Source: Puccinellia tenuiflora (Eukaryota; Streptophyta; Magnoliopsida; Poales; Poaceae). From it: DNA of 64,000 nt. Every line of letters starts with the position of its first letter. Positions within the stretch are counted from its first letter, which is position 1. Below the pieces are notes generated by a model that saw nothing but the letters and a program-made list of their open reading frames with translations, was not told the DNA's origin and searched no databases. The stretch lies in contig QRDG01000832.1 of the NCBI GenBank assembly GCA_012064385.1, positions 292,148 through 356,147 on the forward strand, read 5' to 3'. The position numbers and the translations under genes are program-made. Shown piece by piece: positions 53,465 to 64,000 of the stretch.

Positions 53465-55926
53465 TGTAATGTCCCGGGGTTTTCCCCAAATTAGATTTGT
53501 TTGTTTTTCTTTTTGCATCATCATGGCATCATCATCTATCACCTTGCATTTTTTCGGCAAAAGAAAAATATATATATTATTTTAGCTAAACTATTTCGTT
53601 TTGCAAATTAATCATAGGGTTTAATAAATCCATCACTCCCTCTTATTTCTAATTTTCAAACAAACCCCAAAAATAATATTGAGAACATTTTTTAAATCTA
53701 TGTCAAATCAAAATAAATCTTTTGAAATTATTTTGGCAATGCCCCCACCTTTTCTGTTTTAATTTTTATTTTGCAAATTATGTTTTAACTCATATCTTCT
53801 AATCTATAAGTCCAAATTAAAATGTCATATATGAATTTTTATCAGAAAAATGTGTAGAATTTGAATTTGACATCCATGCTCATGTTTGCATCATGTATCT
53901 TGCACCTTAGTTGAGTTTTGCATTTCACCTAAATAATTAAATATGGAATGTGTGGGGTTTAATTAAATTGTTAACCCGATTCCATTTAATTTTGTGTAGC
54001 TCACCAATGCATTGTTCATACTTGCTAACAACATTTAATTTGGATGTTTAGAAAAATAACTTGAACCTTATAATTAAATATCGGAATCTCGGTTCTGTTT
54101 AATTTGGTTAAGTTGCATTTCTCATATCTTGCCATGTCATGCAATCATGTCATCAACATGCCGGTTCTTTTGTCGTGGTAGTAAAATGCATCTTTTATGT
54201 TTCCGGTGTTTGTTGCTTCTTCGGGAATAGGACGTTGAGTTGATGTGAGCAACGACAGGTTCTGCTACCTCTACCGGATTGCAGGCAAGTGATACTCCCT
54301 TGCTATCTTTGCTTGTCTTCTGCCTCTCACACCTCCTATCTTTTGTTCCTTGCTAGCCTTATCTTGCGATGCTTGTGTCTCGATCCTATTTGCATGTTTA
54401 CCTTGCAGCCATGATACGCCCCACCCCCACATCCTATTACCCTGTTGCTTGTTTATCTTGTTGGCCTTGCGAGTCGTAGTGCATGCTTAGGTTTGTTTTG
54501 CTCGAGTCATGTTCTAGTCTTGTTATAATTTGATAGTTGGGTTAATTCACATGATAATCTATAATGTTTGGCGATGGGATATATTTAATAAAGATAAGGC
54601 ACCGGCAGAAGGCCAATCGTGGTGATTTGTTCTGCTAGTGTCGCCTAGGACCCGAGTTCTTGTCCTCTGATCCAAGAATGAGCGCACTACCCACATGTGG
54701 GAGGAAATGGGACTCCCCTCGACCTAGTACCGGATCTGCAGCCTTGTCCAGGGCGCCACAAGTAGTTCGGGTGTTTCCATTTGCGCGACGCTTTATTTTG
54801 ATGCAGGTACGGATGGGACGCCTCCGATACGATGATGGTTACTTACGGTAGGGCTTGCGGTACGTTCGTTTATCGAGTGTGGAAGGAGGGGCAATCGTAT
54901 GAGTGTTCCCTCCCGACACCGTCCTCGCAACGGCTAGGTCCACCTCGGAGCTTCGGCCGGACTTTCAAGGTGGGTCAGACTTAGCTAGGTGGTTCCCTGG
55001 ACTAGTGTTGTAGTGAAGGAAAGTGTAGCGTCGGATACCCTGCCGGCACACCTTAGGAAGTGTGCTAATAGCTGGCAACAAGGGTTGAAGTGCGTGTGGT
55101 TACATTTGTGCACCCCTGCAGGGTTAAATCTTTTCGAAAAGCCGTGTCCGCGGTTATGGACGACTTGGTGAAATGTGCTGGCTAACAAGATCATAGACAA
55201 CTTACACCTGATGTTAATAAATTGATTAGTAAGATAGATCTACTTCAATAATAACCTATAAAATTGCCAACTGTGTGAGTGCCTTTGGGCTTGCTGCTCG
55301 TGGGATAAACGGGCTGGTAAGGAATTGGCTGGGTATGTTTGGTGTTAGTATAGTTGGTTACCTATGCGCTCTCTTACCTCCGCTCTATTAGACGCAAGTT
55401 GTAGCGTGTCTCTATAGTTTGTTAGTGCTGCTTGCCGCCGCCTCAATCGCTAACCCTCTTTCCCCGGAATTCCAGCTTTGATATCTTGTGAGTATTACTT
55501 GCCAGTACTGTTTTATAGTACTGACCCCTTCGGGGCTGCTATTCCAATGCAGCCAAACAGGTTTGAAGTCTGACGACGTTAGCTTGGGAATCCCTCCGGC
55601 TTGGCCTGGGCAGGGATATGGTGCCTTCGTTTATCTTCAGGACTCTTAGTCCAATTTGTATCTTGTCCGTAGTCGGACGTTAACCGCTTCCGTTGTTATT
55701 TGGATCTTTGTATTGTATCTTGGTTCTTGACTCGGTGAGTCGTTGTTGTATATATGTTCTTTTGTGGGTTCCGTCGAGAACTATTGTAATGTTATCACAA
55801 TTCCACCCGCATAACGTGTGTGTTGCGACGTGCACGTTATGCCTGGTGGGCGTCCTTTAGGATCGTTATTATGCGGAGTTGGCGGAAATCGCTAAGTCTG
55901 CATAGTACCGATCTTGGGGCGTTACA
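53465..55926 (+). repeat. 5' LTR of the large-LTR element
   Basis: 2462 bp, TGTAATGTCCCGGGG...GGGGCGTTACA. It differs from the 3' copy at a handful of positions, for example a one-base indel at about 53820 and TTTGCATCATG versus TTTGCAGCATG at about 53886. Confidence 0.93.
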
Positions 55927-56367
55927 AAGTGGTATCAGAGCTTTGGTTTTTCGATACCCCTCGGTCCAGTCTGCTTGTAGGAAACCCTAGCTAATGGTCG
56001 TTGTTGTAGAGTGTCCAAACTATTTTACTAAAAGTAATTTGCAAAGATCTCAATAGGATTCTTGTTTATTCCTTATCCCTCTGCTAATTCCCCCTCTTAC
56101 CTTTGTGTGATTTAAATCTTCTCTCTTATCTATCTTCCGGTCATAGCATCTTCGTGGGTGGACGATCTCTTTGCCTTTTTCCTAATAGGTTCGATCATTG
56201 GAAGCATCCTGACAGACGAACATCGTCATCGACATGAGCAAGAACCTCTTGTTAGTGGTGTCGAGAAGATCAACATGGTGCAAGAAGATTCGATAGTTTA
56301 ACCTCGCTCTTCTCCCCCCGACGGTAGCGTGGATCTCGGGGCGAGATCCCTTGTTAGTGGTGTCGGT

Positions 56368-58827
56368 TGTAATGTCCCGGGGTTTTCCCCAAATTAGATT
56401 TGTTTGTTTTTCTTTTTGCATCATCATGGCATCATCATCTATCACCTTGCATTTTTTCGGCAAAAGAAAAATATATATATTATTTTAGCTAAACTATTTC
56501 GTTTTGCAAATTAATCATAGGGTTTAATAAATCCATCACTCCCTCTTATTTCTAATTTTCAAACAAACCCCAAAAATAATATTGAGAACATTTTTTAAAT
56601 CTATGTCAAATCAAAATAAATCTTTTGAAATTATTTTGGCAATGCCCCCACCTTTTCTGTTTTAATTTTTATTTTGCAAATTATGTTTTAACTCATATCT
56701 TCTAATCTATAAGTCCAAATTAAAAATGTCATATATGAATTTTTATCAGAAAAATGTGTAGAATTTGAATTTGACATCCATGCTCATGTTTGCAGCATGT
56801 ATCTTGCACCTTAGTTGAGTTTTGCATTTCACCTAAATAATTAAATATGGAATGTGTGGGGTTTAATTAAATTGTTAACCCGATTCCATTTAATTTTGTG
56901 TAGCTCACCAATGCATTGTTCATACTTGCTAACAACATTTAATTTGGATGTTTAGAAAATAACTTGAACCTTATAATTAAATATCGGAATCTCGGTTCTG
57001 TTTAATTTGGTTAAGTTGCATTTCTCATATCTTGCCATGTCATGCAATCATGTCATCAACATGCCGGTTCTTTTGTCGTGGTAGTAAAATGCATCTTTTA
57101 TGTTTCCGGTGTTTGTTGCTTCTTCGGGAATAGGACGTTGAGTTGATGTGAGCAACGACAGGTTCTGCTACCTCTACCGGATTGCAGGCAAGTGATACTC
57201 CCTTGCTATCTTTGCTTGTCTTCTGCCTCTCACACCTCCTATCTTTTGTTCCTTGCTAGCCTTATCTTGCGATGCTTGTGTCTCGATCCTATTTGCATGT
57301 TTACCTTGCAGCCATGATACGCCCCACCCCCACATCCTATTACCCTGTTGCTTGTTTATCTTGTTGGCCTTGCGAGTCGTAGTGCATGCTTAGGTTTGTT
57401 TTGCTCGAGTCATGTTCTAGTCTTGTTATAATTTGATAGTTGGGTTAATTCACATGATAATCTATAATGTTTGGCGATGGGATATATTTAATAAAGATAA
57501 GGCACCGGCAGAAGGCCAATCGTGGTGATTTGTTCTGCTAGTGTCGCCTAGGACCCGAGTTCTTGTCCTCTGATCCAAGAATGAGCGCACTACCCACATG
57601 TGGGAGGAAATGGGACTCCCCTCGACCTAGTACCGGATCTGCAGCCTTGTCCAGGGCGCCACAAGTAGTTCGGGTGTTTCCATTTGCGCGACGCTTTATT
57701 TTGATGCAGGTACGGATGGGACGCCTCCGATACGATGATGGTTACTTACGGTAGGGCTTGCGGTACGTTCGTTTATCGAGTGTGGAAGGAGGGGCAATCG
57801 TATGAGTGTTCCCTCCCGACACCGTCCTCGCAACGGCTAGGTCCACCTCGGAGCTTCGGCCGGACTTTCAAGGTGGGTCAGACTTAGCTAGGTGGTTCCC
57901 TGGACTAGTGTTGTAGTGAAGGAAAGTGTAGCGTCGGATACCCTGCCGGCACACCTTAGGAAGTGTGCTAATAGCTGGCAACAAGGGTTGAAGTGCGTGT
58001 GGTTACATTTGTGCACCCCTGCAGGGTTAAATCTTTTCGAAAAGCCGTGTCCGCGGTTATGGACGACTTGGTGAAATGTGCTGGCTAACAAGATCATAGA
58101 CAACTTACACCTGATGTTAATAAATTGATTAGTAAGATAGATTACTTCAATAATAACCTATAAAATTGCCAACTGTGTGAGTGCCTTTGGGCTTGCTGCT
58201 CGTGGGATAAACGGGCTGGTAAGGAATTGGCTGGGTATGTTTGGTGTTAGCATAGTTGGTTACCTATGCGCTCTCTTACCTCCTCTCTATTAGACGCAAG
58301 TTGTAGCGTGTCTCTATAGATTGTTAGTGCTGCTTGCCGCCGCCTCAATCGCTAACCCTCTTCCCCGGAATTCCAGCTTTGATATCTTGTGAGTATTACT
58401 TGCCAGTACTGTTTTATAGTACTGACCCCTTCGGGGCTGCTATTCCAATGCAGCCAAACAGGTTTGAAGTCTGACGACGTTAGCTTGGGAATCCCTCCGG
58501 CTTGGCCTGGGCAGGGATATGGTGCCTTCGTTTATCTTCAGGACTCTTAGTCCAATTTGTATCTTGTCCGTAGTCGGACGTTAACCGCTTCCGTTGTTAT
58601 TTGGATCTTTGTATTGTATCTTGGTTCTTGACTCGGTGAGTCGTTGTTGTATATATGTTCTTTTGTGGGTTCCGTCGAGAACTATTGTAATGTTATCACA
58701 ATTCCACCCGCATAACGTGTGTGTTGCGACGTGCACGTTATGCCTGGTGGGCGTCCTTTAGGATCGTTATTATGCGGAGTTGGCGGAAATCGCTAAGTCT
58801 GCATAGTACCGATCTTGGGGCGTTACA
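56368..58827 (+). repeat. 3' LTR of the large-LTR element
   Basis: 2460 bp, near-identical to the 5' copy. Small frames inside (for example 57563-57754) are duplicated in both LTRs and are not believable genes. Confidence 0.93.
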
Positions 58828-61181
58828 TAATGTTTTACTTTTTTTTTTTGAAAATACCAGGAGTTGGTGAGCTCGGGTGTAGAAGCGAATTTCACAATCT
58901 TTATCTAGCTTTAACCATATTTTTAATACAAATATCAGTTAAGTTGTCCAAAATTCTCTCAGACATATGATTTGTTTAAGCTTTTAGTCCAAAGATCATA
59001 CTCTTCCAACATGGTGTTTTTTCTAGGGCTGGGGCTTTTGTTAGAGTTTAGAAGTGTTTCTATATTGCTTTCTGTGGAAATCCACATGCGCAATTACATT
59101 TTTTTCTTATTTACATTCAACATACTATGACACTCACATCTTACGTTCCTAAGAGCCATTTTCATTATGTCACAGATGAAGTTCTTCGAAAGTTCGTCTA
59201 CGACAATAGTGACTTCAACCTTGATCATAGCAAAGATACCACAGGGTTGCTAAGTTTGCACGACATATCACACTTGAACATGGGAGAAGAATCACTCTAC
59301 AAGGCAAAGCTGTTCTCAAGAGAACACCTCACATCTAGAATTAAACACTTGGACCCAAACCTTGCAAGATATGTGAGACAATCACTGGACCATCCCTACC
59401 ACGTGAGCCTGATGCAGTACAAAGCCAGACACCACCTGAGCTATATGCAGAGCACGTCCACTAGTAACAAAGAAATGTAGGAGCTGGCACTTGCAGAGTT
59501 TAAGCTTAACAAGTCGTTACACCAGAGGGAAATGCAAGAGATTAAGAGGTACACATATAACAATTTACTTGCAAACCTATCATAGCCCTAGAAAGAGGAA
59601 TTCGACTAGAGCAATTGTTCTCTTAGTGGCATTGTAAAGATCAGTAGTACCTGTCGTGTCTCGCATATATGGCCCAAGATCCATGTTATACTACGCATAT
59701 TTTTTTCTAATTTATACCTACTTATGAGGTTAATGAGAAGTTTATTTTGTTAACTTGAAAAAAATCATTGTGACAGATGGTGGATGGGCTTGGGATTGTC
59801 TCAGGAAATACCAGCTACCCGGGACCAAATTCTGAAATGGTACATGTTTCCCCTGACAATCCTGCAGGGACAAGCCTTCTCCAGATACCGGATTGAGATC
59901 ACAAAGATCATCTCAGTTGTCAGTATTGTGGATGACATCTTCGATGTTATTGCAACACAAGAGGAGCTCACTCGCTTTACCAAGGCAATCGAAATGTATG
60001 CTTGGTGATATCTTCTGCCGCGTACTACAAAATTTATCATACAGTTTATGATGGACGATAGTAATTGTGAAGGATTGATGGAGCCCACATAGAATAGATT
60101 TAGATAGATATTGGTGTAAGTGAGGTTTCATATGTCACAACATTCATTTCTTTCAGGTGGGATCTTGCAGCTGCTGAATCACTCCCGAGCTACATGAGAT
60201 CCTGCTACAACGCTCTTTACACAATCACAAATGATATCGCAGATATAGTTGAAAAAGAGCATGGACTGTACCCTATGGACCAGCTCAAGAAAGCCGTATG
60301 TCTCTAAGAATGTTTTATGCCCTTTAGTTTTCCTAATTTGCCTGGATAGCCAACCAAATTGCTTGCACTTAGCCATCTATGCATCTTCCTAATATATAAT
60401 CTGTGAAACCATGTAACTTCATTTGTAAATATATATTTTACCCAGAAGTGTAGACAAAAACAAAAATATATCAATGACAAAAGTAGAAAAATTATAATCA
60501 TCTGACCATAGTGAATTCATTTTTTTTTTGCAGTGGGCCATGCTTTTCGATGCATTTCTGCTTGAGGCAAAATGGTTGTCTGCCAATCAAGTTCCCTCCC
60601 TAGATGAATATCTATCCAATGGCGTCGTCACTACAGGAGGACCACTTGCACTTGTGCATCTATTCTTCATGCTTGGGCATGATCCATCAACGACTGGTTC
60701 TGCGATCCTCGTGGCCGGTCACATCCCTCCTATCATCTCCTGTCCGTCAAAGATATTGCGCCTTTGGGATGACATGGGCAGCGCAAAGGTCGGAACACTA
60801 AAAATTTCTTTGAATATCCCAAATCTTCCATGCTTAGGAAACATGCAATTTCTTACAAATACAACACAATTCAGTATAAAACATGTCTGACCTATATTTC
60901 TCTTACGATTGCAGGATGAAGCGCAAGAAGGTTTGGACGGATCGTACAAGGATTTGTACCTGAACGAGAACCCCGGCGGCGACGCGGAGGGGCAAATGCT
61001 CGCGCTGATCGAGAGCGAGTGGGAGGAGCTCAACCGGGAGTGCTTCTCCAGGCGGTCCTACCCGCCCAGCTTGACGCAGATCTCGCTGAACCTCGCGAGG
61101 ATGGTGAGCGTCCTGTTTGGCTTCGACGATGAGCAGAGGCTCCCCGTCCTTGACGATTATGTAAGGATGCTCTTGTACTGA

Positions 61182-61519
61182 ATCATGGCCACATGCTGAG
61201 GAATCAAATATGATGACGGGAATAGCAAAGAGTTGTGGTTTTGGCGGTTCCAGTAAAATTGGGCGACATAGTTCAAGAAGATACTTTGTAGAATTGTGAG
61301 GTCACGAGGTTCGTCATCGTGCGGGCAAACTTTTCTAACATTGCTTGTTAAAAGATTTTTTAAAAATAGTGGTAAAGATGAAATAGTATGATTTACCAGC
61401 TAGATATTCTTCTATCTTATGAATATGGAAGGACATGGTTTGTCTAAAAATATGGAAGGACATGTCGATTCAAGCCGCGATGGGTCAAAGATATACAGTC
61501 CAGAACACCTATCAGCAAA
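61182..61519. other. 3' flank of the terpene synthase locus
   Basis: Presumed 3'UTR and downstream DNA. I see no clear single poly(A) signal and no other gene. Confidence 0.4.
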
Positions 61520-61522
61520 TTA

Positions 61523-62480
61523 GAGCAACTCTGATAGACCCTTTAAATCTACAACCTGTAAAACGTGGATAGACCACCGAAAACTATTTTTGCAGCTCCA
61601 AAATTGTTCCCATAGAACAGAACCCGTAAACAAAACTGTAAATACAAATATGTCATGAAGAGCCCCACTTGTCGATGGCCTTTTTCTTTTTTCCTCCTTC
61701 CCCGTTCGAGCAGGAAGCGAGCGCCCCCCGTGCTCCTCCTCGGCGCGTCGCTGTACTCCTCCCCGGCCCGCCACCGTTCTCCTCCCCAGCGCGCCGTCGT
61801 GCTCCTCCTCGTCCCGCCACCGTGATCCTCGCCGGCGCGCCCCTGGTGCTCTTCCCGGCGTTCTCCCGTTCTCCTCCCCGGCCCGCCCTCGTGCTCCTCG
61901 CCGGCTCGCCAACACTGCCACCAGTCGTGTCCCTCCAATCCGCCAACTGTGGCGCGACGAGACGGCTCCGGCGGTCCTCACGGCGGCCCCCGCGGAAGCC
62001 CTCATCCAGCCGGCGCCTCCCGGGCCTGACGACACCACCACGACCGGCCACCGCCGTCGTTTGGCCGTGAAATCTGGGGGATTCACGCGCTCCGGCGAGC
62101 TCCTCCGCCGGCCGACTTCGACGCGCTCCTGCGAGTACCTCCACCGGTAGGCCGGCGGCGCAGCTGCTGCCAGCGCCCTTGTGCACGCTGAGTTTCTGGC
62201 AAGATTCCAGCGAGTTCCGAGTTCGGTGGCGGAAGTTCGCCGGCCTGTCCTGAATATTCGCTCCCGCCAACGGTTTCATCTCAGTACAGGACCCTGTCGG
62301 GTGGGCCGCAAAAACGGTATTTTCTCGGGTCGAAGGGGTGATTTTTCCGCAGCACTTAATTTTTTTTACATTTCGGGGTAGTTTACGGGTTCTGTTCGGG
62401 ATATTTTTTCGACGCAAAACCTATACTTGATGGTTATTTCTCAATTTCATTTCTTTTACTGGGTTCTGTTAGAGTTGCTA
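61523..62480. mobile_element. Non-autonomous DNA transposon with TTA TSD and GC-rich interior
   Basis: The left end GAGCAACTCTGATAGACCC follows TTA (61520-61522). The right end, reverse-complemented TAGCAACTCTAACAGAACCC, is followed by TTA (62481-62483). A 3-bp TTA TSD fits PIF/Harbinger. The 958-bp interior contains a GC-rich block (61690-62170) of imperfect repeats around GCTCCTCCCCGGCCCGCC. Its frames have no recognisable domain; the block may be acquired host DNA. Confidence 0.7.
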
Positions 62481-62695
62481 TTAGCTACAGCTCTATAAAA
62501 CGCAGAATCTAAACCAAATGTCGCACCATACTACATTATAAACTACAAGCAAGTAAAAACTAGTGCCAAGGTCCAAGCTGGGTTGAACCATTTTTAAAAA
62601 AATAAAACGGTTAATTCGCCTCATTCCAAAAGGTAAGAGCATCTCCACTCACGCCCACCATAGGCCGTCCGGATTGCAACCCGAACGAGCGCTAT

Positions 62696-62725
<30 letters not shown>
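62696..62725. repeat. Poly-G tract, 30 nt
   Basis: Thirty consecutive G in the Harbinger subterminal region. A 22-nt G run lies at 63678-63699. Lengths of such runs are prone to sequencing error. Confidence 0.8.
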
Positions 62726-62727
<2 letters not shown>

Positions 62728-62885
62728 GGACGAGATGGTGTCTATGGGGTGTCTCTCCCCACTCGCCATCCCATATTTTTTTTGAAAATATTGAAATTCG
62801 AAAGTAAATACGATTTCATTCAAATTTTGAGGATATCTTACAATATTTGAATGAAATTTGACTAAAACTTAAATTAAACCTAAAT

Positions 62886-63461
62886 CTAACGGTAGTTGAA
62901 GATGCGCGCTGTTTCTTCTTCGTTTGGTCCCAGCAAATAGTGAGGGCCAAACACAGCCACCACCACTCTGGCGAATTTGTACATCACTTTGAGAGTTGTA
63001 GACTTTGACATGCGTAGATAGTCGTCTTGATTATCTGCAGGAACTCCATACGCAATCATCCTCATGTCAGCTGGACACTTCTGAATTGAAGAGAAGCCAA
63101 CCGTTCCCATAGCGTCCTTCTTCAGCTTGAACCAAGTGTCATGCTCTCGCACACCTTGCACCAATCTCATGAACACATTTCTGCTCATACGAAATCTCCG
63201 ACGAAAGTCTTTTTCATCAAATCTTGGATCTTCAGCAAAATAATCGCCGTATAGCATGCAATGACCTTCCACTCTCATTCTCAACTTGCTCTTCCTCCTC
63301 CCAAACTTTGAACCTCCTCGTTTGGGGTTGGCGTTGGTGTCCTTTTCAATTTGCATCTTCGCAAGACAAGCGAGAATTGCTATGCTCTCCTCTTCCTCGG
63401 CATCGATATCGTCTTCTTCTTGCATAATCAGATGCATCGCCATCTCATCGTCGTTGTCCAT
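62886..63461 (-). pseudogene. Truncated PIF/Harbinger transposase (N-terminal half)
   Basis: 191 residues. An acidic start (MDNDDEMAMHLIMQEEDDID) is followed by the conserved N-terminal part of plant Harbinger transposases: LRMRVEGHCMLYGDYFAEDP, RFDEKDFRRRFRMSRNVFMR, FSSIQKCPADMRMIAYGVPA and YLRMSKSTTLKVMYKFARVV. It stops right after NEEETARIFNYR. In relatives the DDE catalytic domain follows this point; here only a four-residue tail and the AT-rich element end follow, so the catalytic half has been deleted. It cannot catalyse transposition, though it might still bind DNA or partner proteins. Confidence 0.78.
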
Positions 63462-64000
63462 CTATCAGAATGAAACCATATCGATCAACGAAACATCGAC
63501 GACTGGCGCCAAGAAAAAATAGGAAAGCGGCGCCTACCTCTCAAACCGTCAAACACCTTCGATGCAGGTGGGCGCGCGAGGTCGCCGAAGGATTTTCCAG
63601 GTGCGGCGAGGGACCCGGAGCCGGACGGAGGAGAGTCGGCGAGAAAGCGGTTTTCCGAGTCGACGAGATTCGCCGCCGGGGGGGGGGGGGGGGGGGGGGA
63701 GGCGGAGTTGGGAGCGGCGACCTAGATGGCGGCGGTGGGAGGCGGGCGAATGAACTGCGTGCGCGGCGGGGAAAAATATATTGGATTCGCCTCTCCCACT
63801 GACGGGACTGGCCCGCTTGTACATAGCCGACGTGGCAGCACGCGTCGTTTCGTTCGGCGCTACCGCAACAAGCCCCGGCGCGCGAGGTTGGGCTGGTAGC
63901 GCCGGACGAAATAACGGGCCGTCCCGGACAAGATCGGCCTATGGGACGCGCGACTGGGCGGCGTTTTTCGCCCGGGACGCCCCATAGGGCTATTGGGGGG

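Larger units (their letters stand above)
53465..58827 (+). mobile_element. Non-autonomous LTR element: 2.46-kb LTRs, 441-bp interior
   Basis: Two long LTRs (53465-55926, 56368-58827) are flanked by the perfect TSD TAATG (53460-53464, 58828-58832). The primer-binding site TGGTATCAGAGC (55930-55941, initiator-Met) follows the first LTR. The interior (55927-56367) holds no open frame of note, so every protein must come from a partner element. The LTRs differ by only a few substitutions and single-base indels over about 2.46 kb, so insertion was very recent. The 12-bp primer site and long LTRs would fit a derivative of a Tekay/Del-type gypsy family, but that assignment is a guess. Confidence 0.92.
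53136..58887. mobile_element. Foldback MITE split by a large-LTR element
   Basis: The left arm CGTTTCTACACCCGAGCACA (53136) and the reverse complement of the right arm, CGCTTCTACACCCGAGCTCA (ending 58887), pair for well over 100 bp. The arms continue through TCCTGGTGTTTTCGAAAAAA, ATATGAAATGTTCACACTCG, and the central mirror TGTGCTTTGTAC / GTACAGAGCACA. Its own DNA is 53136-53464 plus 58833-58887. It is inserted in terpene synthase intron 2. Confidence 0.75.
39673..61181 (+). pseudogene. Terpene synthase (linalool-synthase-like), seven exons, one nonsense codon
   Basis: Exons: 39673-39831, 51871-52096, 59176-59548, 59777-59995, 60157-60295, 60534-60788, 60915-61181 (1638 nt). All introns are GT-AG with matching phases. 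Seven exons with sizes near 226, 373, 219, 139 and 255 are the class III plant terpene synthase layout. Exon 1 encodes an Arg/Ser/Leu-rich, plastid-transit-like start (MAAHVFSFATEAPLLRLGLA). The RR(x)8W motif is absent. Exon 2 starts EGLKNIRKML. Exon 4 has the metal-binding DDxxD (IVDDIFDV); exon 6-7 has the NSE/DTE-type site (LWDDMGSAKDEAQE). The C-terminus ends FDDEQRLPVLDDYVRMLLY. This fits TPS-g-type linalool/nerolidol synthases that act on GPP or FPP. The single defect is TAG at 59478-59480 (codon 230; relatives usually have Gln here, MQEL, from memory), before both catalytic motifs. Introns 1 and 2 are swollen by transposons. Confidence 0.88.
62638..64000 (-). mobile_element. PIF/Harbinger element, right end outside the window
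   Basis: The left end reads GAGCATCTCCACTCACGCCC after TAA-like text, the TIR design of grass Harbinger elements. AT-rich subterminal DNA follows and then a minus-strand transposase fragment. The element continues to the window end (CCCCATAGGGCTATTGGGGGG), close to where the other TIR is expected. Two long G runs (62696-62725 and 63678-63699) lie inside. Confidence 0.65.

Noticed and set aside
54660..55200. Small frames repeated exactly at 57563-58103
   Set aside because: They are duplicated only because they lie in the two LTRs of one element; no protein similarity was recognised.
1..64000. CRISPR arrays, rRNA genes, complete tRNA genes, bacterial operons
   Set aside because: None is present. 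The short tandem repeats lack spacer structure, and the only tRNA-like signals are retrotransposon primer sites and the partial A box at about 48620.

Overview
This window is nuclear DNA from a grass, most likely a large-genome cool-season grass (Pooideae, Triticeae or a close relative). The evidence is repeat types I know from that group: a CACTA terminus beginning CACTACTAGGAAAAGG, a Stowaway MITE, repeats ending in GACGTATCA, and young, deeply nested LTR retrotransposons. The host genes also have plant-type introns. The species cannot be fixed from the sequence alone. No bacterial, organellar or viral genome features are present.

Host genes are few. (1) A single-exon F-box gene lies on the minus strand (14312-15433). 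(2) A six-coding-exon HVA22/TB2-DP1 family gene lies on the plus strand (CDS 36192-39014, with a 5'UTR intron). (3) Immediately downstream on the same strand is a seven-exon terpene synthase locus (39673-61181) resembling monocot linalool-synthase-type enzymes. Its splice sites and phases are intact, but it has one in-frame TAG at 59478-59480. Introns 1 and 2 are about 12.0 kb and 7.1 kb because transposons inserted into them. I read it as a recent pseudogene, or a null allele.

The rest is mostly transposable elements. 1-9115: an old minus-strand LTR element whose primer-binding site was hit by a LINE and whose interior was hit by a decayed Ty1-copia element (1324-7230, TSD CGACG). 9116-14310: a foldback MITE, LINE debris, a CACTA terminus and a tandem duplication next to the F-box gene. 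15673-18491: a LINE carrying only ORF1, in the F-box gene's upstream region. 18506-25410: two solo-LTR-like elements, each with a perfect 5-bp TSD, inside DNA-transposon debris, plus another MITE. 25527-34257: a four-level nest (foldback MITE, then LINE, then CACTA, then a Tat-like LTR element that keeps only its antisense ORF). Terpene synthase intron 1: a nested MITE group, a chromovirus (Ty3/gypsy) with an uninterrupted 1641-residue gag-pol, and a Helitron. Terpene synthase intron 2: a Stowaway MITE and a foldback MITE containing an LTR element with 2.46-kb LTRs and a 441-bp interior. 61523-64000: a non-autonomous DNA transposon, then a PIF/Harbinger element with a truncated transposase that runs off the window.

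Most element borders below rest on target-site duplications (TSDs) and paired termini read directly in the sequence. Family names are from memory. The points most worth following up are the terpene synthase with its single nonsense codon, the Tat derivative reduced to a spliced antisense ORF with LTRs identical by eye, and the chromovirus whose two LTRs differ only in one cluster at the start of U3.
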